NCBI GenBank assembly: GCA_964200185.2
Contig: CAXNAD020000029.1
Span: 1 to 42,574, forward strand
Length of the DNA stretch: 42,574 nucleotides
Direction: 5' to 3'
Source: Choristocarpus tenellus KU-1152
Lineage: Eukaryota; Phaeophyceae
The notes below the pieces were generated by a model, which was given only the letters and a program-made list of their open reading frames with translations, did not search any database and was not told the DNA's origin. The position numbers and the translations under genes were made by a program. Positions 34,430-42,574 of the stretch are shown here, piece by piece; position 1 is the first letter of the stretch; each line of letters opens with the position of its first letter.

Positions 34430-36063
34430 CCACCAAAATCTCGAGCAAAATGGGGCAGCCTACACCTATCTATGATTCTGCCCCTGAAGTCCTCCAAAAC
34501 CCCATTCCAGTGCAGTATTTCACTGCATCCCTTGGGGCATTTGAGCGGAGCTTGCTCGCCTTCTCAGTCTTTCCTTGCTAAGATGGGCAATTTTGAAGAC
34601 GGTGTCACCCTTGACCCCAGTACTTTACTGTACACTTTGAAGAGGCCCTCTCAGATGCGCTCTGGTGCCTCCCGGGGGACGCATCGAATGCCTCCATTGT
34701 GGCCTCCACCAGCTCCTCTCTGTTGGTTTTTCCCAAGTCTTCCTTCAGCTGCTGGATGGAATGAGAGAATCCCAAGTCATTGACATTGAGATCAGGTGAG
34801 TTGGCTGGCTGTGTCTCTATGATAATGTCTTCCCCCGTTGCCTCCTTGATTCCTCTATAATACCTCCTGTGATGTGTGGCTTTGCCCTGTCCTGCTGTGC
34901 ACGAAGATGGTGTATTCTTCTAGCCTAGGTATGCGGGTCTTGATTGCTGGGATGATAACATCCTTGATCATGAGCTTCTTATACCTCTCCCTGTCCACCG
35001 TGGCTGACACAAGGACCTTGGTGCCCTTGGGGTGGTGTTTGCTGGAGTGCTGAGCAACCTTAGTGTCCATGATTGACCAGATCCCGATTTTCCCATCAAA
35101 CCATACCTCGTTGGAGAGCTTCCTAGGGCAGGCCACAGCTGCAAGAACATCACCTCCGTAGTGTAGTGCTTATTCTGTGCCAGTGGGGGTTTGGGGGAGA
35201 CCTCAGTGGGGTGCAAGTAGATATCTTGCCCATCTTTGAGGATGTAAAACCACTTCTTATCCACATGTGCCCAGTTATACAGATTGCCCACTAATACCCA
35301 AGTTCCCCCCCTCCTGTTCATGTGGCTGATGATGAAACCCACCCTGTTGACTTTCTACTGGTCTGACATGACTGGCTTAATCCACTGCTTGACCTTCACC
35401 TTCTCGTGCTTGCACAGTTCCAACAATGAGGCAAGGGAGACCCCAGGTTTGACTGCCTATTTGTGAAAGGATGTGTGGTGTACCGATGGGATATCCCAAA
35501 CATCAAGGATACTTGTACAGTTATCACATCACCCCTTGTGACATTGTACAAGGTCCGTACATATCACCTTGTGCGATCTGGGTGTCATACTCCCTCACAT
35601 GACAGAACACGGCGATTTCGGAAATTCAAAAGTCTTCCTTGATATCCACTGCTGTCCCCCAAGACATTCAAGTCTCGCATCCTCTCACCTCCAGGCATTG
35701 CGCCACCACGCTGTTCTTCATCGATATGTTCGAGTTTGGACATTGGAGAGACTTAGGGCTAGAGAATTGGGAATATGGGTGACGACTGGATTAGTGAGCC
35801 CCGCTCGAATTACAAGGGCCTTCATTCTTGGCATCCCAATAAACACCTGCTTTGACATTTTATTGAGGTTCTTGAACCCGATAAATTTGGTCGACTTTGG
35901 ACTGGTGATTCTCCACAGTCTTGATAGCCCACCATCTCAAAATTTACATGCCTCCCAAACTATATAAGAACTAAGCCTTGTCCATAGGGTTTATCACGTG
36001 GGTCATTCCCAGGCAAGAATGGAGCCTGCAAAGTTATGTTACATTTAATTCCAAACAGAGAAA
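34430..36063 (-). pseudogene. Mariner-like transposase pseudogene, copy B
   Basis: A Tc1/mariner-type (IS630 superfamily) DD-D transposase on the minus strand. The N-terminal DNA-binding half aligns with copy A. The catalytic half carries WAHVDKKWFYILKDG (first Asp at 35261-35259), NKHYTTEVMF, VWFDGKIGIW, VAQHSSKHHPKGTKV, then in a shifted frame QQDRAKPH (second Asp at 34891-34889), and SPDLNVNDLGF (third Asp at 34793-34791). The usual VDEKWFY has Lys for Glu. About 32 residues separate the second and third Asp, but frameshifts make the true spacing uncertain. Stops, for example after SDQ near 35360, show it is dead. No inverted repeats were found. Confidence 0.9.
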
Positions 36064-36238
36064 GTATATTGTAATATTGGGCTTCTGCAAGCACATGGAG
36101 TTTGCATGTAACTCCTAACTGTGTTCTCCTGCAGGTGTTTACCGCACTTCAGGTGGTGGTTACGCCGCCACACCTTAAAATCGCAATGCCCTGTTTGGAG
36201 TGGTCATACATCTGCAGAGTACTTACACATACACTTAC

Positions 36239-36416
36239 ACATAGTGAATATCTTCCCTGGATCATGGTGACCAATTAGTGTCCTGACAAGGAGCGCCTTA
36301 TTATGTAATCGATTGAATCCATAGCACTTTATAAGAGTATGTCCCATAATATTTTCTAGGCCTCTTGGTGTCCATTTTTCCTCTTCTGGTTTGTCAAAAG
36401 ACATGCTACATATAAA
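36239..36416 (-). other. Exon-like block with strong splice sites, minus strand
   Basis: A 178-base open block follows CTTGTGCAG and ends at a perfect donor GTAAGT. It encodes MSFDKPEEEKWTPRGLENIM and then KCYGFNRLHNKALLVRTLIG. I do not recognise it. The mariner copy B just downstream would lie in the next intron. Confidence 0.45.
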
Positions 36417-37067
36417 CTGCACAAGATCGATACAAAAAGTGAGCAACATTGAGTAAACCAAAGGTTATTTGAACAGAAAATGTGGTTCAAATCCTGTTTT
36501 TATCACGATCATATTGGAGATGTTTGATATCCAAAGATGGATCTCTATACTCTGTGTCCTTAGTTAACATATGTTTAGAGCATCAAAGTGAAATTTCTAC
36601 CCTCTAAGTAGGTTTCCAGGAAGGTGTTGTCATGTAGAATATAATTGCTTCGATCCTCTTCAGCAGTCCTTCTTGAGGACTTAGAATCTCCCAGATCCCC
36701 ATCTACTACTTGCTTGATGTGCCTGAAAATGGTTGTATTCATGGATCTCTTGTTGTTCAGTCCTCACCCAAAAACATATTTTAAATTGATGCTCATACTT
36801 TACTTACATGTCAGGCATACGTCTTGCTTGATTGAAACACACCTACTGTGAACATTGGGCAGATGGAAGTGCATGATATCCACTGCCGCCACATAGGCAC
36901 AACTTCCACTGTATCATCCTGCTCCTATTTTATTCCTGATTGTGTTGTATGACTTGTAAAAATGTGAGCTGACATAATTTTAAGAATAGGTGAGCAAGAA
37001 CCCACGAGCTTTAGTGATCATGGTGTGGGCTGTAACCTCATAACCGCCCCCTATCCTAACCTGTTAG
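36417..37067. other. No gene recognised; probable intron or upstream part of the CX9C gene
   Basis: Upstream exons of the gene at 37068 are expected on the plus strand here but were not found. GGTTCAAATCC near 36484 fits a B box, without an A box. Confidence 0.35.
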
Positions 37068-37310
37068 GAGGATGCCCATGTACACCAGCTCTATACAACA
37101 GAAGCGGACAAGGCAGCTCGCCTATCTGCCATGATCAGTTCAATGCCTGTCACCAAGTTCTCCCTTCCATTGGGCAGAACCTCGTGCTTGGATGAGGCAA
37201 ATGCAGCAGTGGCATGCTACAAAGAGTTAACTCAAGATCCAACAAGCGGTATCAAGTGCATGGGACTTGTGAATGCTTTGGAGGCATGTACAAGAAAAGC
37301 CAACCTTTGA
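37068..37310 (+). CDS. Terminal exon of a twin CX9C (CHCH-type) protein
   Basis: After a model acceptor (branch-like CCTAAC, then CTGTTAG) an open block of 80 codons runs to a TGA at 37308-37310. It contains two exact CX9C motifs: C-LDEANAAVA-C and, 16 residues later, C-MGLVNALEA-C. Twin CX9C proteins are small, oxidised by MIA40 in the mitochondrial intermembrane space, and form a helical hairpin. The C-terminal position and the CYKELT context resemble MICOS subunit MIC19 or respiratory-assembly CHCH proteins, but I would not choose. The N-terminal exons were not located, so the gene could be partial. Confidence 0.65.
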   Translation, partial: EDAHVHQLYTTEADKAARLSAMISSMPVTKFSLPLGRTSCLDEANAAVACYKELTQDPTSGIKCMGLVNALEACTRKANL

Positions 37311-38925
37311 AATTTCTTTCAACTTTTCCATATGGTTGGTACTTGTGGCACCCCATCATTTTCCTTCAATACCAATATACCCTTGGGGAGGTCAGGCTAA
37401 ACGCCACTAACCTGCAAGTCCCAATTATTAATGAGGTTGACAACAAGAATTTACTGGTTTCTGCATTTTATCTTGATATTTTGAATGAGGCCTGTGCTTA
37501 TGTTGACCCAAAGTAGGTTGCTACAACACTAAATTTATTTGTTTATTAGCTGACCTTCTTGGTGATCTGAGATTCCCCATGGTCTTGAGTAATGGGCCAC
37601 TTCCTTTATGTTTGTAAGGATCATGTGGACATATTGGATGTCCCTAACTTCACAAATACGCCATTGGGCTGATTACTATGCACTTGTAAGGTCACTAATC
37701 GGATTGGGACTAATTTCGACCCGATGACATCCAATGAAGTTATGGATTCTTCCATGTGGTTGCTGGTAACTATTCATAGCCCCCTATGTTCTCAGATTCA
37801 CAAACTTTAAAGTTGTTCATGATACAGAAGTGACCCTGGACAGGGATATCACAATTGGTCTTGAGGGCTCAACAACAGGCTAGGTCATGGGGAAGCACAA
37901 TCCTGGAAAGAATGTGGGCAAAGGGCTGGATCCCTGGAGGGGGAATAAGGCAAAGGCTGAGTTGCTAGCATTGAGTGAAGGTGTCGAAGTACCCAGACGA
38001 AGAAGTTGAAGCTGAAGACAACTTAGGAGGATGAAGAAAAGAAGCTGAGGCCATGGTGTCCCTTGATGGTGTCCTTGAGAGCCTCTACCTGAATAAGGGT
38101 GCAGTATTGACCCTCAATAATTGCACCTACAACTCATCCTCTTTTGGAACTTCAATTGTGTGGCGGCAACCTCTCCAAGATTTAGCCCTTGTCATCAAAA
38201 TGATTTCTGTTAGTCAAGTCAAAGTTCACAAAATTGATGCGGAGTAGAGGGGAAACAGGAAAGCGCTGACGGGTTCCGTTGAGGAAAGAGGGAAGTTAAG
38301 ACAGATCAAGGCATGCTTAATGGTCACATCTGTACAGCTCATCCTATTGGAGGTCTACATCTTGGACCAGAACACTCAGGTGTGAGAGGTATTTATTTGT
38401 ATTTAGAGAGGATTTACCCTTCCACAATCCATTTTTCATTCTGGCTTCTTCCACCCATGCAGACTTGGCTGGTGTTAAGGTGTAAGACTCCACCACAAAA
38501 CCCTCCACCTCAACCTCATTCCAAGTGTTCTTGCACCATTTCTTTTACTTTGCCTTTCCCTCTCTTTTGTCATCCAACCTAGACCTGATAAGCAGGTCCT
38601 ACCTCCATATCACCAAAGCCCTCCATGGTTCCACTTTTATGTCCAGTGTAGTCTATTTTCTTGTACCTCATCAAGAAGATGTTTGAGTCTTACCTCAAAA
38701 GACGGTTATATTGATATCAATATCAACCTGTTTGAAGACAAGTCAACTCCGGAATACTCATAGGTCAGTCAGTGGTGAAGGCTGGTGTTTTGTGTATGTG
38801 AAGTTCGCAGGTTTGTGCCCTTCGAAGCTAGATTTTTTTTCGCAGAAATCTGGTTTTGATGATCCAATGCCACGTGACAAGGACAATGGATCGTACATCT
38901 GTACTTTCTTATCTGTGACTATTGT
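37311..38925. other. 1.6 kb unassigned
   Basis: Short plus-strand open pieces occur, such as YGWYLWHPIIFLQYQYTLGE (about 37331) and KVVHDTEVTLDRDITIGLEG (about 37811), but stops separate them and no splice sites link them. They may be remains of a retropseudogene or transposon. Confidence 0.35.
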
Positions 38926-39170
38926 ACAGAAACATCAGACTTTGATTGAGGTAGGCAGCAGGTCCAGTACAGGATTTGAGGGAGAAGAGGAAGCCAAAAG
39001 TGGTGCAAGTGCTGAACCAATGAGAAGCAAGACTGAAACAGAGGAACAATTAGTCGTAATGCAATAGCTAGTACTATGAAGTGGTTAGTATGATAAGTAG
39101 TACAGTGCGTAGTGCCTATGAACATGGTTCAGAAGAATTCCCAGTCTAATGTGAAAATAATAGAAGTAAA
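38926..39170 (+). repeat. Diverged copy of the SINE body
   Basis: ACAATTAGTCGTAATGCAAT at about 39048, TGGTTAGTATGATAAGTAGT at about 39080 and the following GTGCGTAGTGCCTATGAACA match the SINE tail at 23337-23430 in order and orientation. The head is missing. Identity is low. Confidence 0.4.
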
Positions 39171-40052
39171 AATAACAAGACACGGATGGACAATCCTTAC
39201 ATAACTGCTCCTATATTGGGCCATGCTACCCAGCTGGGGCCTTCTCTTAGCTGTGCAGTGAGAACCTGCTGAGTGGGGATGAGATCATGTCCATTCATAA
39301 AATTGAAATGAGCCTTCCTCCATCTGGCAAAAGCATTTCATCTTGAACAGAAGGAGAAAGAGGACCCAGGGTTGGTGATGAAGAGAAACTGAGGTCACTC
39401 ACCATGAATGACTTGGCACCTAGACTCCACCTACATTGTCTGCTTCATGCATAGACCCTTGATCATCCACATCTACAACCTTCCTTCAGATTAGGTATTG
39501 TAATCCATTGGGGAATCTGAGGTCGTGGAGGAGACTGATATTGGCCTCCATTCGGGAGTCATTAAGAGGGAGCGGATCTTATCCGTGTACCCCAATCATG
39601 TTTTCACACCTTTCACCCCCTGATCAGACTCTGTAATGGCATTCGTAAAGGACCAAAAAGCACAAAAATGTAATTTAAACTATAGGCATACTTCACAAGT
39701 TTTGTACGTAGTGTTGAAATTTTCTTCATTTCCTGTCATTAGATGCCTCTGTAACCGGGGAGGTAAATTGTATTAATGACGAAAGTAGACTGCGGTGGGC
39801 CACTGTGGAAAACTGATATGTTTAAAATGACCATAACTTCAGTACTTGCTCAAATCATATAAAAAAAACATGTTGAGAAAACTGAGGGCATGGGGCATCT
39901 GATGGTTACAGCAAATTATTATTTGCTACCTCTGTGCTGTAAGTTTGTGCCGCGAAGTATCTGGACTTGCCAAGTGAAAACGGTGAGGAATCGGAAGATA
40001 ACCCCACAGAATGAAATTAGGTTGACAATCTCAGCTTTCAGAAAAGGTAGGG
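39171..40052. other. Spacer before solo LTR, nothing recognised
   Basis: No coding block or repeat was recognised. Confidence 0.4.
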
Positions 40053-40392
40053 TGTTAAAAGTATTTGTAGAATAATCCCAAATCTTGTTATTGAAATATG
40101 TAGATTAATTCCCTCACAGTTATGTTATAGTAGGTAGAAAGTTGGAGTGAGAAACATCATCCAAATGGGGGGGGGGGGTGTCCTTGTCACCAAATCATTC
40201 ATATTCTATGGATCAGTAATCACTAATCACAGATTACTTCCAACAATGCTTCCTATTCCTGAACTCTTCAATATTCTAGTTCTTAAACTCAAACGCATCT
40301 CCTATCCTTGAGAACACAAACATTGTCTCGTCATCCTTGGCTGTTTCTTCTCCAGAATCTTTCACACATGAATAAAAAGCACATTATTTATA
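40053..40392 (-). repeat. Solo LTR of the element A family
   Basis: The reverse complement aligns end to end with the LTRs of element A, including the block that ends with a homopolymer run (12 G at 40167-40178 here). It begins TGTTAAAAG on the plus strand and ends at AATAAAAAGCACATTATTTATA. The flanks TAGGG and TGGGG agree at 4 of 5 bases, as expected for an old target duplication. No internal element sequence is attached, so it arose by LTR-LTR recombination. Confidence 0.88.
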
Positions 40393-40779
40393 TGGGGGTC
40401 GAGGGTCATCAGGTACAAACTCGATGTGTTTCAAGCTGTCAAAGTAGGGGTCTTTTGGGTTGATTTTGAGCCCAGAACTGGGCACGTCAAGGGTCAGAAC
40501 GTCAGCATGGCAACCCCCCCATCGACCCCTCTGCGTAGGAAGGGTGCCCAAGTGTCCCTGAATACCAGGGTTGCACTTGTAGTGCAACATGCCTTCGTGA
40601 TGGTCCCTGGTGAGCATAAACTGCCGCCACTGTTGGGCTGGCCCTCACAGCAGAGTTTGGAGTGTACGAATGTTACAGGGCTCTGGAAGGACGTTGCCAA
40701 TCAGCTTGCCTGTGGCCACATGCTTGACCTAGGGGTGGTGGCACATAGTGGGTGACCTTCGGAGCTCACACCGCATAAG
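40393..40779. other. Open on both strands, not identified
   Basis: The minus strand reads HYKCNPGIQGHLGTLPTQRG and SSGLKINPKDPYFDSLKHIE; the plus strand is also open for 109 codons. I cannot say which, if either, was coding. It lies between the solo LTR and a mariner fragment and may be transposon-derived. Confidence 0.3.
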
Positions 40780-41016
40780 ATGGCTGCAATACATAGTATC
40801 AACTCCGATAATCGGTCATCCACAGTGCATCAGGCGACAATGAAGATGGCCGCCAAGGGGCTGAATTATTGTTCAAGCACCATAAACAGGTGGTTGGATG
40901 ATATGGGGGCCGTCATGCTGAGTCATTGCTGGATCAAACCCAAGCTTAAATCATGGCAAAAGGTATGGAGAATGGACTTTGTTTGCGATCAAGTGAACCG
41001 GAAACGTGATGTGTAC
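40780..41016 (+). pseudogene. Mariner-like transposase fragment, copy C
   Basis: The frame encodes STINRWLDDMGAVML, then CWIKPKLKSWQKVWRMDF and CDQVNRKRD. This matches the second helix-turn-helix end of the mariner copies (QWIKPVMSDQ and KVNRVGFIISHMNR in copy B). The frame is open for 78 codons and is cut by the LTR of element D at 41017. It is a different, diverged member from copies A and B and lies on the other strand. Confidence 0.6.
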
Positions 41017-41235
41017 TGTGCAATATAGGCTGGTAATCCATAGGTTTCTTATGTGTTTGTTAGCCAGTAGCATGTAACAAAAATGTTAGCTGAGTGGCTT
41101 AATTGTCAATCACTTGCCTCTGCACAGAGTAATAGGTTCAGCACCCCCCCACCTTGAGGGATGGTGCTCACTCCGCTAGTAAATTCATCCATACCACATA
41201 AAGCGATAACTCTATTTGAACAGCTCTTTTGCGCA
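41017..41235 (+). repeat. 5' LTR of element D with tRNA-like Pol III boxes
   Basis: It starts TGTGCAATATAGG and ends TTTTGCGCA, matching the solo LTR at 11510-11847 but with about 120 bp fewer. Inside, TAGCTGAGTGG at 41087-41097 fits an A box and GGTTCAGCACC at 41135-41145 is B-box-like, 48 bp apart. Confidence 0.85.
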
Positions 41236-41247
41236 GGTTATGAGCCT
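41236..41247 (+). promoter_or_regulatory. Primer-binding site of element D
   Basis: GGTTATGAGCCT begins directly after the LTR. It resembles the primer-binding site of Drosophila copia, which is primed by an internal fragment of initiator tRNA-Met. The Gag start codon at 41240 overlaps it. Confidence 0.65.
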
Positions 41248-42033
41248 CACAGGTATTGAAACGGATCCACATAAGCTGCCACTATGGACTGGCGCGCGGG
41301 GGCATACAAGGGAGAAGTGGGCAGAATGGCGGATGGGGCTGGTGAGCTATGCGGGCGGGAAGGGACTGTTACCACATCCTCCAACCGGCATACCACATCC
41401 CTGCATCTCCTACGGTGGATACATTGTTTGGGGAACACAGCGCATACGAGGAGTACGTCAAGCATCACGAGGCCTTACGGTTCCTGCTGGGCCAGGCCAC
41501 GAGGGAGGCTGCAGCGATGGTGGTCAGCACCCATGAAAATAACGGCAGCCCTGACAGGAGGGCAGCCTGGCTCGAGTTGGAGAAGATCTAAGGGGGGAAC
41601 GCTGCGGTGCAGCGAGCGGCCCATGCAGCTCATAGCTCTCGAGATGAAGCTGCGCGACATGTACTGCTCGTCGGTGGAGGATGCTGCCGACTTCATCATT
41701 AGTACGAGCAGCCAAAGGCGGCCAAGGAGGACCAAGCCAAGAAGGGGGCTCTGATCATCGGCATCAGGGACAGCACGCCACATGTCTTTGCACAGCTGTC
41801 CACAGCTCCAGATCTCACCTACGACCAACTCAAAAACGCCATCATCTCCTCCTCTTCATACATGACCACGGAAGTCACAGGGCAAACGACAAGGAGCTCG
41901 GGGGCTATGGTGCTGCACACAGGTGCAGGGACACAGACAGGGAGACAGGGGTCCAGGAGCAGCCTCGGTTTGAACCAATGTGCTTTCTGTCTCAAATTTA
42001 ACCACAGATGGAAAGAATGCCACTCGTAAATGG
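41240..42033 (+). pseudogene. Gag with zinc knuckle, element D
   Basis: Gag starts at ATG 41240 (MSLTGIETDPHKLPLWTG) and passes through EKWAEWRMGLVSYAGGKGL; the match to copia Gag is then carried in other frames: EEYVKHHEALRFLLGQATRE (about 41449), AWLELEKI, then MQLIALEMKLRDMYCSSVED (about 41622) and LTYDQLKNAIISSSSYM (about 41817). The CX2CX4HX4C knuckle C-AF-C-LKFN-H-RWKE-C is at 41979-42020. Two or more frameshifts and a stop at 42028 break it. Confidence 0.88.
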
Positions 42034-42159
42034 TCATCAAACCTCCTGCTAAGCGCCCCCACACGGGCTTGGGGCGGTGTGCAAGTTTCCACCACCACCA
42101 ACTAAGGACTGGAGCAGCGGTGGCGGAGGCCACAGCAAGGCCGATCGTCAGGGCTCATC

Positions 42160-42574
42160 ACGGGCGTTCCTGGCCATGAACGTGTCTGTAGGGGAGGACA
42201 TGTTCAACAGGATGGTCGAGGCAGCGCTCCTGTCCTCATCTCAAGATCTGTCTAAGACCATCAGCCTACTGTGTGACTCGGGTGCAAACGCGCACCTTAC
42301 CCCCCCCCGACTGCAGGGCCTCACTGCAGCAACAGCTATAACCTGCACCTGCACCTGCACTGCACCTTTGGAAACAAAGGTACACTGGATGCATGAGCAA
42401 CCGGCAAGATGGTCCTGGAGGCCACTGACGAGACGGGCACACCGACCACAATTGTTCTCCAGGATGTGCTCTGGGAGCCGGGTCTGCCATGCAGACTTCT
42501 CAGCACAGGCAGTGTGCGGTGCAAGGGAGGTGAGCTCGTGGACTCAGGGATCAGGAAGAGCTACATCCAGCCCA
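42160..42574 (+). pseudogene. Protease region of element D, runs off the window
   Basis: AFLAMNVSVGEDM leads to LLCDSGANAHLTPP, the aspartic protease motif with the Asp codon at 42275-42277. After an ACCTGC triplet repeat (about 42344-42362) the frame shifts, then reads VLWEPGLPCRLLSTGSVRCK, the typical end of a copia protease. The window ends within the following linker. Confidence 0.85.

Larger units (their letters stand above)
41017..42574 (+). mobile_element. Element D: Ty1/copia retrotransposon, 5' part, continues beyond the window
   Basis: A 219-bp 5' LTR is followed directly by a primer-binding site and then by Gag, a zinc knuckle and the protease active site, in several frames. The LTR is of the same family as the solo LTR in element C. 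The coding part is more GC-rich than the rest of the window. It interrupts a mariner fragment. The element runs off the right edge, so the 3' LTR and target duplication cannot be checked. Confidence 0.9.

Noticed and set aside
38711-39067. Plus-strand open frame of 118 codons
   Set aside because: Its second half overlaps the SINE-body copy and the first half has no recognisable motif.
1-42574. CRISPR array, operon or other prokaryotic system
   Set aside because: No regularly spaced repeats, and the genes are intron-containing eukaryotic genes.

Overview
This window looks like nuclear DNA of an intron-rich microbial eukaryote, most likely an alga or other protist; I cannot place it more closely. 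The reasons are spliceosomal GT-AG introns in every cellular gene, a complete gene for the eukaryote-only ribosome-assembly factor NSA2, a nuclear-type TsaE with an N-terminal extension (which implies an organelle), and dense remains of Ty1/copia retrotransposons, mariner-like DNA transposons and a tRNA-derived SINE. All exon structures given here were built by hand from reading frames and splice phases.

Left flank (1-13.8 kb) is a retrotransposon graveyard. Element A (596-6007, +) is an old Ty1/copia copy with two LTRs, TG...CA ends and a perfect 5-bp target duplication (GGTTG). Element B (about 6.6-10.1 kb, -) is a related copy that lost its reverse transcriptase. Element C (about 10.5-12.65 kb, +) belongs to another copia family, also lacks reverse transcriptase, and carries a nested solo LTR (11510-11847) with its own GGAAC duplication. 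A mariner-like fragment follows at 13.86-14.6 kb.

The centre (15.8-29.2 kb) holds the cellular genes. NSA2 (-, 18717 to 15829, seven coding exons, 260 aa) is head-to-head with TsaE (+, 19037-20343) across 319 bp. Gene Y (+, 20474-21690, unrecognised) follows TsaE. It converges on gene X (-, 29167 to 21741), a ten-exon, roughly 880-residue protein that I do not recognise but whose exon phases fit well from exon 3 to exon 10. Introns of gene X hold a tRNA-headed SINE and a short minisatellite.

The right flank (29.2-42.6 kb) is mostly unassigned. It contains a few isolated exon-like blocks, an exon encoding a twin CX9C (MIA40-substrate type) domain at 37068-37310, a mariner-like pseudogene (34.4-36.06 kb), a solo LTR of the element A family (40053-40392, -), and another mariner fragment cut by element D. 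Element D (41017 to the window end, +) is a copia copy of the element C LTR family with LTR, primer-binding site, Gag, zinc knuckle and protease.

NSA2 serves cytosolic 60S assembly and TsaE serves tRNA t6A modification, normally in bacteria-derived organelles, so the divergent pair may link two translation functions. The other genes cannot be connected functionally from sequence alone.
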